Source: Nocardia vinacea (lineage in GTDB: Bacteria; Actinomycetota; Actinomycetes; Mycobacteriales; Mycobacteriaceae). Taken from it: a stretch of 64,000 nucleotides of DNA. The number at the start of each line of letters is the position of its first letter. Positions within the stretch are counted from its first letter, which is position 1. The notes below the pieces were generated by a model that worked only from the letters and a program-made list of their open reading frames with translations, had not been told where the DNA came from and ran no database searches. This document shows, piece by piece, positions 45,003-53,557 of this stretch. The stretch lies in contig NZ_CP109149.1 of NCBI RefSeq assembly GCF_035920345.1, positions 8,060,001-8,124,000 on the forward strand. Direction: 5' to 3'. The position numbers and the translations under genes are program-made.

Positions 45003-46427
45003 ATGCGCAGACGACTACTCGTTGCGCTGACGGTATTCGCGGCGATCGCGGTATTCGCCTTTGCGATACCGCTTTCGCTTACGTTCGCGACCAGCCGCAC
45101 GCAGGAGTTTGTCGCCGCTCGCTCCGGCGATGCCGACCGGTTCGCCAGCCTCGCAGACGTCGCGGTGGCCGAGGGCGACAGCCGGGCACTGGCCGACGAG
45201 GCCGGGCGCTACCACGATCTCTACGGGGAAAACGTCCTCGTGGTCGATGCCCGCGGCGCGCGGACGGTGAATGCGGGCGTGGACACGGCCGCAGCGCCCG
45301 TCGAGGCCGCGGTTGCCGCCGCCCGCCGCAACCAGCGGCCGCAGCCGGTGTATCGGCTCACCCCGTGGAGCGGGGCGACGGTGCTGATCGCCCGTCCGGT
45401 CGGTACCGGAGTGCAGGTCAACGGCGCGGTGGTGATCGAGGCATCCACCGCACGCGCCCGGCGCGATATCGCCCGCGCGTGGGCGGTGATCGCGGTCGGA
45501 GCGGTGCTGGCAATGGTGGTGTTCACCATGCTGGCCCTGAGCCTGGCGCGCTGGGTGCTGCGCCCGCTGGCGGCGCTGTCGCAGGCGGTCGCCGAATTGA
45601 CCGCGACACTGCCGAAGCCGCGCGCCGAGGCCGCCGCGCACGTCTCGATCGCCCGCCACCACGGTGGGCCGCCGGAAATGCGGGCGGTCGCGGAATCTTT
45701 CGATGCCATGGCATTGGCGGTGGCCGATTCGGCGGATGCGCAACGTCAGCTCGTTGCGGATACCGCTCATGCCATGCGAAACCCGCTCGCCGCCTTGACA
45801 ATTCGTCTCGACTCTTTGGAAGCCGCCATTCCGGAAAGTGCGGCGGCGACCTTCCGTAGCGCGGGCGCGGAGGTTGAACGGTTGACCGCGCTGCTCGATG
45901 GCCTGCTCAGCTTGGCGGTTGCCGAGACCCCCGCCGCTTTCGAGGCCGCGCGCACTCCACCCAATGCTGAAATCCATTGCGACGCAGTGCAAGTTGCTGC
46001 GGACCGGATCGATGCCTGGTACTCCGCCTACGAGAGCGCCGGGCAGGAATTGCGGGCGCAACCGCAGGTTGCCGAGGCCGAAGCAGCGGTCTCCGCCGAT
46101 GTACTCGCCCAGATTCTCGATGTGCCGCTGAGTAATTCGTGCAGCTATGCCGGGCCGGGCACACAGACCGTCATCGTGGTCGACGCCGAGCCGGGCTGGG
46201 TGACGGTGACCGTCCGTGACAATGGCAGCGGCGTCGAACCGGCCGAGATCGACAAGCTGACCACCCGGTTCTTTCGCGGCTCCGGTGCGGCGTCCGGCGG
46301 CTCGGGCCTCGGGCTCCCGATTGCGACGGCATTGGCCCAAGCACGCGGCGGCACCTTGTCCGTGCTCCCCGTGCAGCCGCACGGTCTCGCGATCCAGATC
46401 CGGCTGCCGCAGGCGGTGCGGTCGTGA
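45003..46427 (+). CDS. Sensor histidine kinase
   Basis: A 474-residue membrane kinase. One membrane helix at about 5-27, an extracytoplasmic sensor region to about 150, a second helix at about 155-180, a HAMP linker, the phosphoacceptor His in DTAHAMRNPLAAL (about 255), then an ATPase domain with a divergent N box (LSNSCSYAG), DNGSGV and GGSGLGLPIATAL. It should pair with the response regulator at 44031-44690. Its stop overlaps the start region of the TAXI lipoprotein gene, hinting that the lipoprotein feeds ligand information to the sensor domain. Confidence 0.9.
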   Translation: MRRRLLVALTVFAAIAVFAFAIPLSLTFATSRTQEFVAARSGDADRFASLADVAVAEGDSRALADEAGRYHDLYGENVLVVDARGARTVNAGVDTAAAPVEAAVAAARRNQRPQPVYRLTPWSGATVLIARPVGTGVQVNGAVVIEASTARARRDIARAWAVIAVGAVLAMVVFTMLALSLARWVLRPLAALSQAVAELTATLPKPRAEAAAHVSIARHHGGPPEMRAVAESFDAMALAVADSADAQRQLVADTAHAMRNPLAALTIRLDSLEAAIPESAAATFRSAGAEVERLTALLDGLLSLAVAETPAAFEAARTPPNAEIHCDAVQVAADRIDAWYSAYESAGQELRAQPQVAEAEAAVSADVLAQILDVPLSNSCSYAGPGTQTVIVVDAEPGWVTVTVRDNGSGVEPAEIDKLTTRFFRGSGAASGGSGLGLPIATALAQARGGTLSVLPVQPHGLAIQIRLPQAVRS

Positions 46428-47332
46428 TGCGGCGGCGAAAGTTCCTGGCGCTCACCGTCTTCGGCGTCGCTTCCGGTGCTGTCGGGTGTGGTTCGGACCT
46501 GGAGTTGGTGCGGCTGGCCTCGGGCGAGGTCGGCGGCTTCTATCACGCATTCGCGGAACTGCTCGCCGCGGTTGCCCAGGAGGCGGGCACGGTGCGGATC
46601 GAACCGGTGACGACAACCGGCTCGCAGGACAATCTGGGGATGTTGGCGAACGGGCAGGTGGATGCTGCACTGGCGCTGGCGGATTCGGTGCAGAGTGAGC
46701 GGGCCCCGTTGGTTGCGCTCGGTCGGGTGTACGAGAACTATCTGCAGTTGGCCGTGCGGTCGGAGGGGCCGATTCAGCAGGTCACCGATTTGCGCGGGAC
46801 CCGGGTCAACCTGGGGGCCGCGGGATCCGGCGCGGCGGTGACCGGGGAGCGACTGCTGTGGGCCGCGGGCGTGAATCCCGTTTCGGATGTGGATATTTCG
46901 CATCGACCGCTGCGAGATGCGGTGGCGGGTGTGGAATCCGGTGAGCTGGACGCGCTGCTATGGGCCGGCGGCGTACCCACCGACGCACTTGATGTGCCGC
47001 AGCGGTTGCGGTTGGTAGAACTCGGTGAGTTGGCCGCGCCGATGCGGGAACGCTTCGGACACCTCTACGATTTGGTCGAAATTCCCGCCGACGCCTATGA
47101 CAGCAGTCGTTCGGTCCGCACGGTCGGCGTCGCGAATCTGCTGCTCGCCGCCCCGACCATGTCCGATGCCGCGGCCGGGGCGATTGTCGATCTGCTGGTT
47201 TCCCGCGCGGACCGATTGGTGCCTGCCGAGGCGGCCGGGACCCAGTTCCTGGACACCCGCTCGCTCATCGGAACCGATGCCGTTCCTCTGCATCCGGGTG
47301 CGGCGGCGGTGTACCGACGGCGACACGGTTGA
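46427..47332 (+). CDS. TAXI family solute-binding lipoprotein
   Basis: A 301-residue exported lipoprotein: twin-Arg-like MRRRKF, hydrophobic stretch and lipobox ending in GAVGC (Cys about 20), then a TAXI-type TRAP binding fold (GGFYHAFAELLAAV, TTTGSQDNLGMLANGQVDAALALAD, VNLGAAGSGAAVTGERLL). No TRAP membrane subunits (DctQ/DctM) are encoded nearby, so it more likely works with the upstream histidine kinase or MFS transporter than as part of a TRAP transporter. ATG 46427 or the overlapping GTG 46424 can start it. Confidence 0.85.
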   Translation: MRRRKFLALTVFGVASGAVGCGSDLELVRLASGEVGGFYHAFAELLAAVAQEAGTVRIEPVTTTGSQDNLGMLANGQVDAALALADSVQSERAPLVALGRVYENYLQLAVRSEGPIQQVTDLRGTRVNLGAAGSGAAVTGERLLWAAGVNPVSDVDISHRPLRDAVAGVESGELDALLWAGGVPTDALDVPQRLRLVELGELAAPMRERFGHLYDLVEIPADAYDSSRSVRTVGVANLLLAAPTMSDAAAGAIVDLLVSRADRLVPAEAAGTQFLDTRSLIGTDAVPLHPGAAAVYRRRHG

Positions 47333-47335
47333 GCG

Positions 47336-47689
47336 TCAGGAGCGTACCAGGCGAGCGATGGCGTCGGTGGCCTCTTTGATCTTGGCGTCGGCCTCGGGGC
47401 CACCGGCGACCGCGGCGTCCACCACGCAGTGGCTGATGTGGTCCTCCAGCAGGCCCATCGCAACGGCCTGCAGTGCCTTCGTCATCGCGGAGACCTGGGT
47501 GAGGATATCGATGCAGTACTTTTCTTCCTCGACCATGCGCTGCAGGCCGCGGGCCTGGCCCTCGATCCGGCGCAGACGCTTGAGATAGTCGTCCTTGGCG
47601 GTGATGTAGCCGTGGCCGGAATGGTCGTGGGTGGTACCCGCCGAGTCACTGCCTGGCTCGGTGTCATTGTGCGACGGGGTGGGTGTCAC
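47336..47689 (-). CDS. csoR: CsoR-type metal-sensing repressor
   Basis: A 117-residue all-helical repressor. The Cu(I)-binding triad of CsoR is present with correct spacing: Cys59 (EEKYCIDIL), His84 and Cys88 (DHISHC). The helix YLKRLRRIEGQARGLQRM carries the DNA-contact residues. The N-terminal ~27 residues are a His-rich extension, which may help bind metal. An operator-like palindrome lies about 45 bases upstream, so it is probably autoregulated. No copper exporter gene adjoins it in this window. Confidence 0.88.
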   Translation of the reverse strand: MTPTPSHNDTEPGSDSAGTTHDHSGHGYITAKDDYLKRLRRIEGQARGLQRMVEEEKYCIDILTQVSAMTKALQAVAMGLLEDHISHCVVDAAVAGGPEADAKIKEATDAIARLVRS

Positions 47690-47733
47690 CGACTGTCTCC
47701 TCGCTGCTCGCCGGGTGGACCGGCCTCGTTTAA

Positions 47734-47749
47734 TACCCCCCTAGGGTAC
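47734..47749 (-). promoter_or_regulatory. Probable CsoR operator
   Basis: ATACCCCCCTAGGGTAC, a near-palindrome of TACCC and GGGTA arms, as known for CsoR sites in actinobacteria. It lies just upstream of csoR. Confidence 0.65.
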
Positions 47750-47767
47750 AGTGTGGCGAGGGAGTTG

Positions 47768-47953
47768 TCAGGTAGCCGCGCTCTGCGCCGCCGCCACGGG
47801 TGTGCGGGTCCGGTGTTGGGCGCCGCTGCGGGCCGGCGCGATGCCGCCGACCACCAGCACGCCGCCGATCATCTGCACCGACGCGACCGATTCGTCGAGC
47901 AACAGCCACGACAACACCACTGCGACCAGCACCTCGCTCAGCAGAATCTCCAT
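47768..47953 (-). pseudogene. C-terminal remnant of an EamA/DMT-type transporter
   Basis: The minus-strand frame from ATG 47953 encodes 61 residues: EILLSEVLVAVVLSWLLLDE, then SVASVQMIGGVLVVGGIA and a short polar tail. This equals the last two membrane helices of EamA family exporters (the E-x-L-hydrophobic-G pattern of the second EamA repeat). The remaining ~240 residues are absent upstream, where the divergent MTA phosphorylase begins. It is therefore a truncated gene. Confidence 0.65.
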
Positions 47954-48048
47954 TGCACAACCAACTCGAGTCATGATGAACGAAGGTCCAGTTGGCCGGA
48001 TGTGGACCCGTATGGTCGGGAATCGGGGACGAGCGAGAGAATCGGTGC

Positions 48049-48858
48049 ATGAGTTTGGATGTTCGGCCCGCGCTCGCCGTGATCGGCGGTAGTGGCTTCT
48101 ACGATTTCTTCGACAACGAGGCGACCACCGTCGAGGTCGAGACGCCCTACGGCAAGCCGAGCGCGCCGATCGCGGTCGGCGAGGTGGAGGGCCGCCCGGT
48201 GGCCTTCCTGCCCCGGCACGGCAAACAGCACGAATTCGCACCGCATACGCTGCCCTACCGGGCCAATATGTGGGCGTTGCGTTCGATCGGGGTGCGGCGG
48301 ATCTTCGCGCCGTGCGCGGTCGGCAGCCTGCGCGCGGACTGGGGGCCGGGCACCGTCGCGGTGCCGGATCAACTGGTCGACCGGACCTCGGGTCGTTCGC
48401 AGACCTACTTCGACGGCGGTGGCGTGCACGTCTCCTTCGCCGACCCGTACTGCGACGAACTGCGCTCCGCAGCAACGAAATCCGCGACGGATGCGCTGCC
48501 GATGAAATCCTCGGGCACCATGGTCGTGGTACAGGGCCCGCGCTTCTCCACCCGGGCCGAGAGCCACTGGTTCGCCGCGCAGGGCTGGGAGCTGGTGAAT
48601 ATGACCGGGCATCCCGAGGCTGTGCTCGCCCGTGAACTCGAAATGTGCTATGCAGCAGTGGCTTTGGTGACCGACCTGGATGCGGGACTGGAGGAGGGCG
48701 AGGGTGTGCACGCGGTCGACGTCTTCGCCGAATTCAAGAAGAACCTCGGACCGTTCAAGGAGCTGATCCGGCGCTCGGTTTCGGCGGTTACCGGAACCGA
48801 TACCTGCGAACGTTGCCGTGTCCATGCGGGAGTGTCGCTGCCGTTCGAACTACCGTGA
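48049..48858 (+). CDS. mtnP: S-methyl-5'-thioadenosine phosphorylase
   Basis: A 269-residue purine nucleoside phosphorylase of the MTAP class: IGGSGFYDFF (phosphate-binding Gly-rich loop), PRHGKQHEFAPHTLPYRANM, QGPRFSTRAES and NMTGHPEAVLARELEMCYA. It cleaves methylthioadenosine to adenine and methylthioribose-1-phosphate in methionine salvage. ATG 48049 follows GAGAGA. The Asn/Asp specificity region reads VTDLDAG. Confidence 0.9.
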   Translation: MSLDVRPALAVIGGSGFYDFFDNEATTVEVETPYGKPSAPIAVGEVEGRPVAFLPRHGKQHEFAPHTLPYRANMWALRSIGVRRIFAPCAVGSLRADWGPGTVAVPDQLVDRTSGRSQTYFDGGGVHVSFADPYCDELRSAATKSATDALPMKSSGTMVVVQGPRFSTRAESHWFAAQGWELVNMTGHPEAVLARELEMCYAAVALVTDLDAGLEEGEGVHAVDVFAEFKKNLGPFKELIRRSVSAVTGTDTCERCRVHAGVSLPFELP

Positions 48859-48911
48859 GTTCGGGCAGCTAGTCAGGTTGGGCTCGGAACCGAACGTGGG
48901 GTGCGGATGCG

Positions 48912-50156
48912 ATGAGAGTGCTGGTCACCGGGGCAGCCGGGTTCATCGGAGCGCGGTTGCGGCGGGCATTGGCCGCAGCCGGGCACGAGGTGGTCGGGGT
49001 CGATCTACTCGGTCCGGATGTGGAAGTGCCGGATGGGGTTTCGCGGGTGGACGTGCGCGATGCCGATGCGCTCGAGCCGTTGCTGCGCGGCATCGATACG
49101 GTTTGTCATCTCGCCGCCGTCACCTCCGGGCCTGAATCGGCGGTGTTCGCCGCGCACAATGATCTCGGGACGGCGGTGCTGCTCGATGCGATGGGCCGGG
49201 CGAAGGTGCGTCATCTGGTGCTCGCGTCATCCATCGTGGTGTACGGCGAGGGGCGCTATCGCGGGATGAACAGCGGGCCGTTCTATCCCGGACTGCGGCG
49301 GCGGGCTGATCTGGATCGCGGCATGTTCGACCACTTGGCGCCACGCACCGGGGAGTTGCTCACCTGGGAGCCGGTCACCGAGGACGCGCCGCTGCGTCCG
49401 CGCGGCTTCTACGGGGCCAGCAAGTTGGCACAGGAAAACTACGCGCTCGCTTGGGGTTTGGCTGCCGGCGCGGCCGTCACGGCATTGCGCTACCACAACG
49501 GATACGGTGCAGGCACGCGCTCCGGCTTCATCGGAAACTTCCTCGCCGCACTCGATCAGGGCCGCCCGCCACTGGTCGACGAGGACGGCGGGCAGGTCAG
49601 GGATGTGGTGCACGTCGACGACATCGTGGCCGCAACCGTGGCCGCCGTCGACCGCCGCCCACCCGGCTTCGTCCCCCTCAACATCGCCTCCGGCCACCCC
49701 ATCACCATGTGGGAAGTCGCCTCGATCATGGCCAAGGCCCGCGGCGGCCCCGCCCCCGTGGTAACCGGCCGCTACCTCCTCGCCGACGCCCGCCACCTCG
49801 CCGCCGACCCCGAACGAGCCAGGCGCACACTGGGTTTCACCGCCCGAATCCCACCCACCCAGGGCCTCGCCGAACTCGCCGCCCCCGCAGTCGAGACCAC
49901 CACACCCCAACGGGAACCCGCTCCACTACACGTGCGAGCCGCGCCGCCGCCGACCGCGCCCGAGCATCAGGTGCACCCGGGGCCACGGCCCGCCGCGCCG
50001 ATCGCGCGACCCGGCTCCCGCCCGGATGCTCCGGTGCCGAACGTGAATGCGCCCCGGCCGGAGCCGATGATCGAGAGTGCCGGACCGAATATGCAGACGC
50101 CTGCATACCAACCCGAGTCGGCGAAACCGGAGGCCGGCGCGGGCTGGCCGATGTGA
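48912..50156 (+). CDS. NAD-dependent epimerase/dehydratase with proline-rich tail
   Basis: A 414-residue extended short-chain dehydrogenase: NAD motif GAAGFIG (7-13), catalytic YGASK (about 167) with upstream Ser in ASSIVVYGEG, and NGYGAGTRSGFIGNF. It probably acts on a nucleotide sugar. The enzyme part ends near residue 325; the last ~85 residues are Pro/Ala-rich and disordered (PAAPIARPGSRPDAPVPNV), an unusual addition. It follows the MTAP gene by 53 bases and may be co-transcribed. Confidence 0.8.
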   Translation: MRVLVTGAAGFIGARLRRALAAAGHEVVGVDLLGPDVEVPDGVSRVDVRDADALEPLLRGIDTVCHLAAVTSGPESAVFAAHNDLGTAVLLDAMGRAKVRHLVLASSIVVYGEGRYRGMNSGPFYPGLRRRADLDRGMFDHLAPRTGELLTWEPVTEDAPLRPRGFYGASKLAQENYALAWGLAAGAAVTALRYHNGYGAGTRSGFIGNFLAALDQGRPPLVDEDGGQVRDVVHVDDIVAATVAAVDRRPPGFVPLNIASGHPITMWEVASIMAKARGGPAPVVTGRYLLADARHLAADPERARRTLGFTARIPPTQGLAELAAPAVETTTPQREPAPLHVRAAPPPTAPEHQVHPGPRPAAPIARPGSRPDAPVPNVNAPRPEPMIESAGPNMQTPAYQPESAKPEAGAGWPM

Positions 50157-50336
50157 AGCGGTTGCGCCCAGGCAGAGCGTTGCAAGCGCAAGATCTCTTG
50201 GCGGTGGTGGTCTCAGGGTGCGTTCGGCGACCGGCTCGATGCCCTCGACGATTGTCCGCGCCCGCCGGGCGCCGGTCGCGGTGATCGGGCCGGTAAGTCG
50301 GAGGTTGTGTCGATCGGGTCTGGGTTCGGCAGGTGA

Positions 50337-51335
50337 TCAAGCGAGGCCGGGGTTCTCGACGATTTCGAGTTGGACCAGGACGAATTCAGGAGAGGCGCAG
50401 TTCGGGGTGCCGCCGGGGAGGGGGGAGATTTCCAGGTGGGCGATGATCCAATCGTTGTTTTCGCCGGCCAGGCGGACGGCGCGGAGTTGGTGGTGTGCTG
50501 CGCCGGAGCGCATTGCATCGCGGGCTTGGATGATTCGGGCGCGGTCCGCCGGATGCGGGACGGTGCGTTCGTCGGTGCCGGCCCAGCGCATTGTCGGAAC
50601 GGGTTCGGTGACCCAGCGGATCAAGCGGATCTGGGCGGTGTCCACGATCGCGAGGTAGAGGTTGGGTTGGGCGCGGCGCAGCATATCGAGGGCGGTCGCC
50701 TCGAACGATTTGCGTTGCGGCGCAACGCTATCGGTGACGTCTACCGCCAGGCCGCGCCAGCGGTGCCGGTCGGCGGATGTGTCCGCGTTGCGGGTGGCCA
50801 CCAGTATGGAGCGCGGGCCCGCCTGCGAGTGCACGGTTGCCGTCCCGAGCCACCGTGAATCGGGCTCGGATCGCGTCAGGTTCGCGACGAAATCCAGTGC
50901 GCCGTCGAATCGTTCGACCATCTCGAAGATTTCGGCACCGACCCAGCGGGTGCGATGGGGCGCGAAATCCGGCCCGAGGCCCTGCATCAGCGCATCCATG
51001 CGGCGCGTGCGCGCATCGACCAGAAACGGCGCAACCCTGGGCGCGGGCGGGGGATCTCCGCGGCCGACCCAGAGATGGATGGCGTGCACCTGCTCATCCG
51101 GACCCAATATGGGCACGGCCCGCAGATGCCGCTCCGACCACACTTGCCGCGAAGTCGGCAGCACCTGATCCACGACCGATCCACTCGCACGCGCGGCAGC
51201 GACAAGCGGCCGCAACCGACTGGGCACGGCCCGCTGAAACGACTTCCATTCACGCGGCGTAGTACCAATGGCCAACACCGACCAGTTGTCGACACGGCCG
51301 AGCGTTTCGATCAATAGCCAGCGCTCGATGATCAC
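50337..51335 (-). CDS. Conserved actinobacterial protein, PAS/GAF-like (DUF5593-type)
   Basis: A 332-residue cytosolic protein. The N-terminal half (WLLIETLG, VHAIHLWVG, LVDARTRRMDAL) and the C-terminal half (PNLYLAIVDTAQIRLIRWV, WIIAHLEISPLP) look like two PAS/GAF-type sensory modules, as in mycobacterial DUF5593 proteins. No catalytic residues are evident. GTG 51335 is the start, with GGGGAGGGGA just upstream. Family assignment is tentative and the function unknown. Confidence 0.6.
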   Translation of the reverse strand: MIIERWLLIETLGRVDNWSVLAIGTTPREWKSFQRAVPSRLRPLVAAARASGSVVDQVLPTSRQVWSERHLRAVPILGPDEQVHAIHLWVGRGDPPPAPRVAPFLVDARTRRMDALMQGLGPDFAPHRTRWVGAEIFEMVERFDGALDFVANLTRSEPDSRWLGTATVHSQAGPRSILVATRNADTSADRHRWRGLAVDVTDSVAPQRKSFEATALDMLRRAQPNLYLAIVDTAQIRLIRWVTEPVPTMRWAGTDERTVPHPADRARIIQARDAMRSGAAHHQLRAVRLAGENNDWIIAHLEISPLPGGTPNCASPEFVLVQLEIVENPGLA

Positions 51336-51838
51336 TTTCGTCCCCTCCCCATCTCGAACCTACGCCATGATCACCGCTGATAGTCAATGCATATCGTGCA
51401 CGATTCGAACAAGGTCGGCCGGGATTCCGCAGCACGGTGTTCGACTCCAACCGCCGCGTTGCAGTGGGCATTGCTTTTGGCCGGGTGCGAATCGGGCTGG
51501 TCGATTCATCTCGGGGACTACCGACCACCCGACCGGATTCGCTTGCCGTGCATCTGCCTTGGGCGCTACGGACCTCGGCCGGCGATTCGGACGAGTATGC
51601 GGCATCGGATGGTGTCGCTGCGTCGGATAGGCGCAAAGCCAGGCGTCCGTGCTGGAGCGAGCATGACCGTCGGCTGGCACGCTGTGTTCGATCGAGCGCG
51701 CTGCGTCGGTACGGGAATGCGGTTTGTCGAGCGCGCGACACTCGGCTCTGCCGCCGCGAGGTCATCGGTTCGCGCGGCGCATTCGGTATCCGTCGCCCGG
51801 GATCAGCGGACCTGCCTTCGAATAGATACTGTGATCGG
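51336..51838. other. Intergenic region without recognised gene
   Basis: About 500 bases between two minus-strand genes. Open frames on both strands here have no family resemblance, unusual Arg/Ser-rich composition and no ribosome sites. I see no RNA gene or strong hairpin. Confidence 0.5.
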
Positions 51839-52681
51839 TCACGCCTTCGGGGGAGCGAAGGCGTCGGCGTGGGCGTGGGCCCACTGGTCGAAGGTGCGCG
51901 GTTCTCGGCCGGTCACATCCTGCACGGTCGGGAAGACCTGGGATTCGTCAAGGGTGCCGTCGACGAAGAAGCTCCAGAATGCGTCGACGTAGTGCTGCGG
52001 CATGGAGGCCTCGAGTTCGGCCCGTGTCTCCGCATTCGTCAAGCCCTGGCAGACAAGTGGCCGGTTGAGCACTTCGGCGAGCACCGCGACCTGATCGGCG
52101 GGCACGAGCGCTCGCGAACCGGTCAGTTCGAGGATGCGCCCGGCCAGTCCGCCGCCGGTCAGGGCGACCGCCGCGACGGCCGCGATATCGGCGGGATCGA
52201 TTGCGGCGACCGGTACATCGGGAAACTGGGCGCGGATCACATCACCCTGTTCGAGTTGCGGCAACCAGCGCAGCGCATTCGACATGAATGAGCGCGGGCG
52301 CAGAAAGGTCCACGCCAAGCCGGATTCGCGCACGTCCCGCTCGGCCTGCGTCATATATGCGGAGACCGCATTGTTCATATCCTCGAGCGCCGCCGAACCA
52401 CCCGAAAGCAGCACGATGTGCTGGACGCCCGCCTTCTTCGCGCGGGCGAGCAGGTCGGGGGTGTCGGCGTAGCCCGGCAGCAGGAACATTCCGGTGACCC
52501 CGTCCAGGGCTTCGGTCAGGCTTTCAGGCTGGTTCAGATCGCCTGTCACCGCCTCGGCGCCGGCGGGCAGCTGCGCCCGCGCGGGATCGCGGACCAATGC
52601 GCGCACGGCGGCGCCGGAATTGCTCAGTGCCGCAACCAGTTCCGCGCCGATATTGCCGGTCGCGCCGGTCACCAGGATCAT
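51839..52681 (-). CDS. NmrA-type NAD(P)H-binding oxidoreductase
   Basis: A 280-residue Rossmann protein: MILVTGATGNIGAELVAAL at the start, then VRALVRDP, HIVLLSGGSAALEDM and LAWTFLRPRSFMSN. The pattern matches NmrA/QOR2-like quinone oxidoreductases or redox-sensing proteins, which lack the SDR Tyr/Lys pair. ATG 52681 has GGAGGAGAC upstream, so longer frames are not used. It is divergent to the FMN reductase gene at 52824, and both may answer redox or quinone stress. Confidence 0.85.
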   Translation of the reverse strand: MILVTGATGNIGAELVAALSNSGAAVRALVRDPARAQLPAGAEAVTGDLNQPESLTEALDGVTGMFLLPGYADTPDLLARAKKAGVQHIVLLSGGSAALEDMNNAVSAYMTQAERDVRESGLAWTFLRPRSFMSNALRWLPQLEQGDVIRAQFPDVPVAAIDPADIAAVAAVALTGGGLAGRILELTGSRALVPADQVAVLAEVLNRPLVCQGLTNAETRAELEASMPQHYVDAFWSFFVDGTLDESQVFPTVQDVTGREPRTFDQWAHAHADAFAPPKA

Positions 52682-52823
52682 GCCGTCTCCTCCAGAGTCG
52701 TACCGGGTTGCGCCGTCAATCATGCGGAATCGCCGAGCCGCGCGTCGACCGATCCCGCGAACGAATCGAGATCGCCGCGCCAGCCTCGACCGTACCGTCG
52801 GCATACCGAGTTAGGCTCGCGCA

Positions 52824-53384
52824 GTGGATACTCCGCTACGGCTAGAGGTCATCGTGGCCAGCACGCGCCCGGAGCGATTCGCTCCAGTGGTCGCCGACTG
52901 GTTCCTGCGCACGGTCCGGGCGACCCCCGAATTCGACACCGGCGTCATCGATCTCATCACCACCCCGCTGCCCACGGACCTCACCTTTACCCCCGAGGTC
53001 GAGGCCTATCGCCAGCGCCTGGCCGCCGCCGACGCCTTCGTCGCCATCACATCCGAGTACAACCACGGCTACCCGGCGTCCCTGAAAACCGCCTTCGACA
53101 ACGCGAAACACGAATGGCGCGCCAAACCCATCGGCTTCGTCTCCTACGGCGGCCTCTCCGGCGGCCTGCGCGCCGTCGAACAACTCCGCCAGGTAGTCGC
53201 GGAAATCCACATGGTCTCCATCCGCGAAACCGTCAGCTTCCACCAGGCCAAAAAGCGATTCGACGAATCAGGCAACACCCAAGACGGCGCCGCCATAGAC
53301 GCCGCCGACCGCCTTATTTGCCAATTAGCTTGGTGGGCAAGAACTCTCCGCACTGCACGCAGCGCCGACCCCTACCCAGGCTGA
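52824..53384 (+). CDS. NADPH-dependent FMN reductase family protein
   Basis: A 186-residue flavodoxin-like protein: VIVASTRPERFAP is the FMN phosphate loop, ITSEYNHGYPASLKTAFDNA the family signature, and FVSYGGLSGGLRAVEQLR the second flavin-contact segment. It likely reduces FMN, quinones or azo compounds with NAD(P)H. GTG 52824 is the only early start. Confidence 0.88.
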   Translation: MDTPLRLEVIVASTRPERFAPVVADWFLRTVRATPEFDTGVIDLITTPLPTDLTFTPEVEAYRQRLAAADAFVAITSEYNHGYPASLKTAFDNAKHEWRAKPIGFVSYGGLSGGLRAVEQLRQVVAEIHMVSIRETVSFHQAKKRFDESGNTQDGAAIDAADRLICQLAWWARTLRTARSADPYPG

Positions 53385-53557
53385 CCACCCCGCGCGGCCG
53401 CACACCCCCTGCACCGAGCCCAACGAGGGGAGCTGAATGGTGGTTCGACGCGCCGACGACAACCACCAATTCACTACCCTCGCTAAAACGCCTGGCTCCT
53501 CGGCAGTCAGGGCGGACCTGCCTACCCGCAGCTCCGATCCCGCGCAACGAAACAGCG

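Noticed and set aside
44740..45030. A 96-residue protein between response regulator and kinase
   Set aside because: There is no ribosome site or family pattern, and it overlaps the kinase start.
51250..51992. Overlapping frames on both strands between the PAS/GAF-like and NmrA-type genes
   Set aside because: Ser/Arg-rich composition, no motif, no ribosome site and overlap with neighbouring genes.
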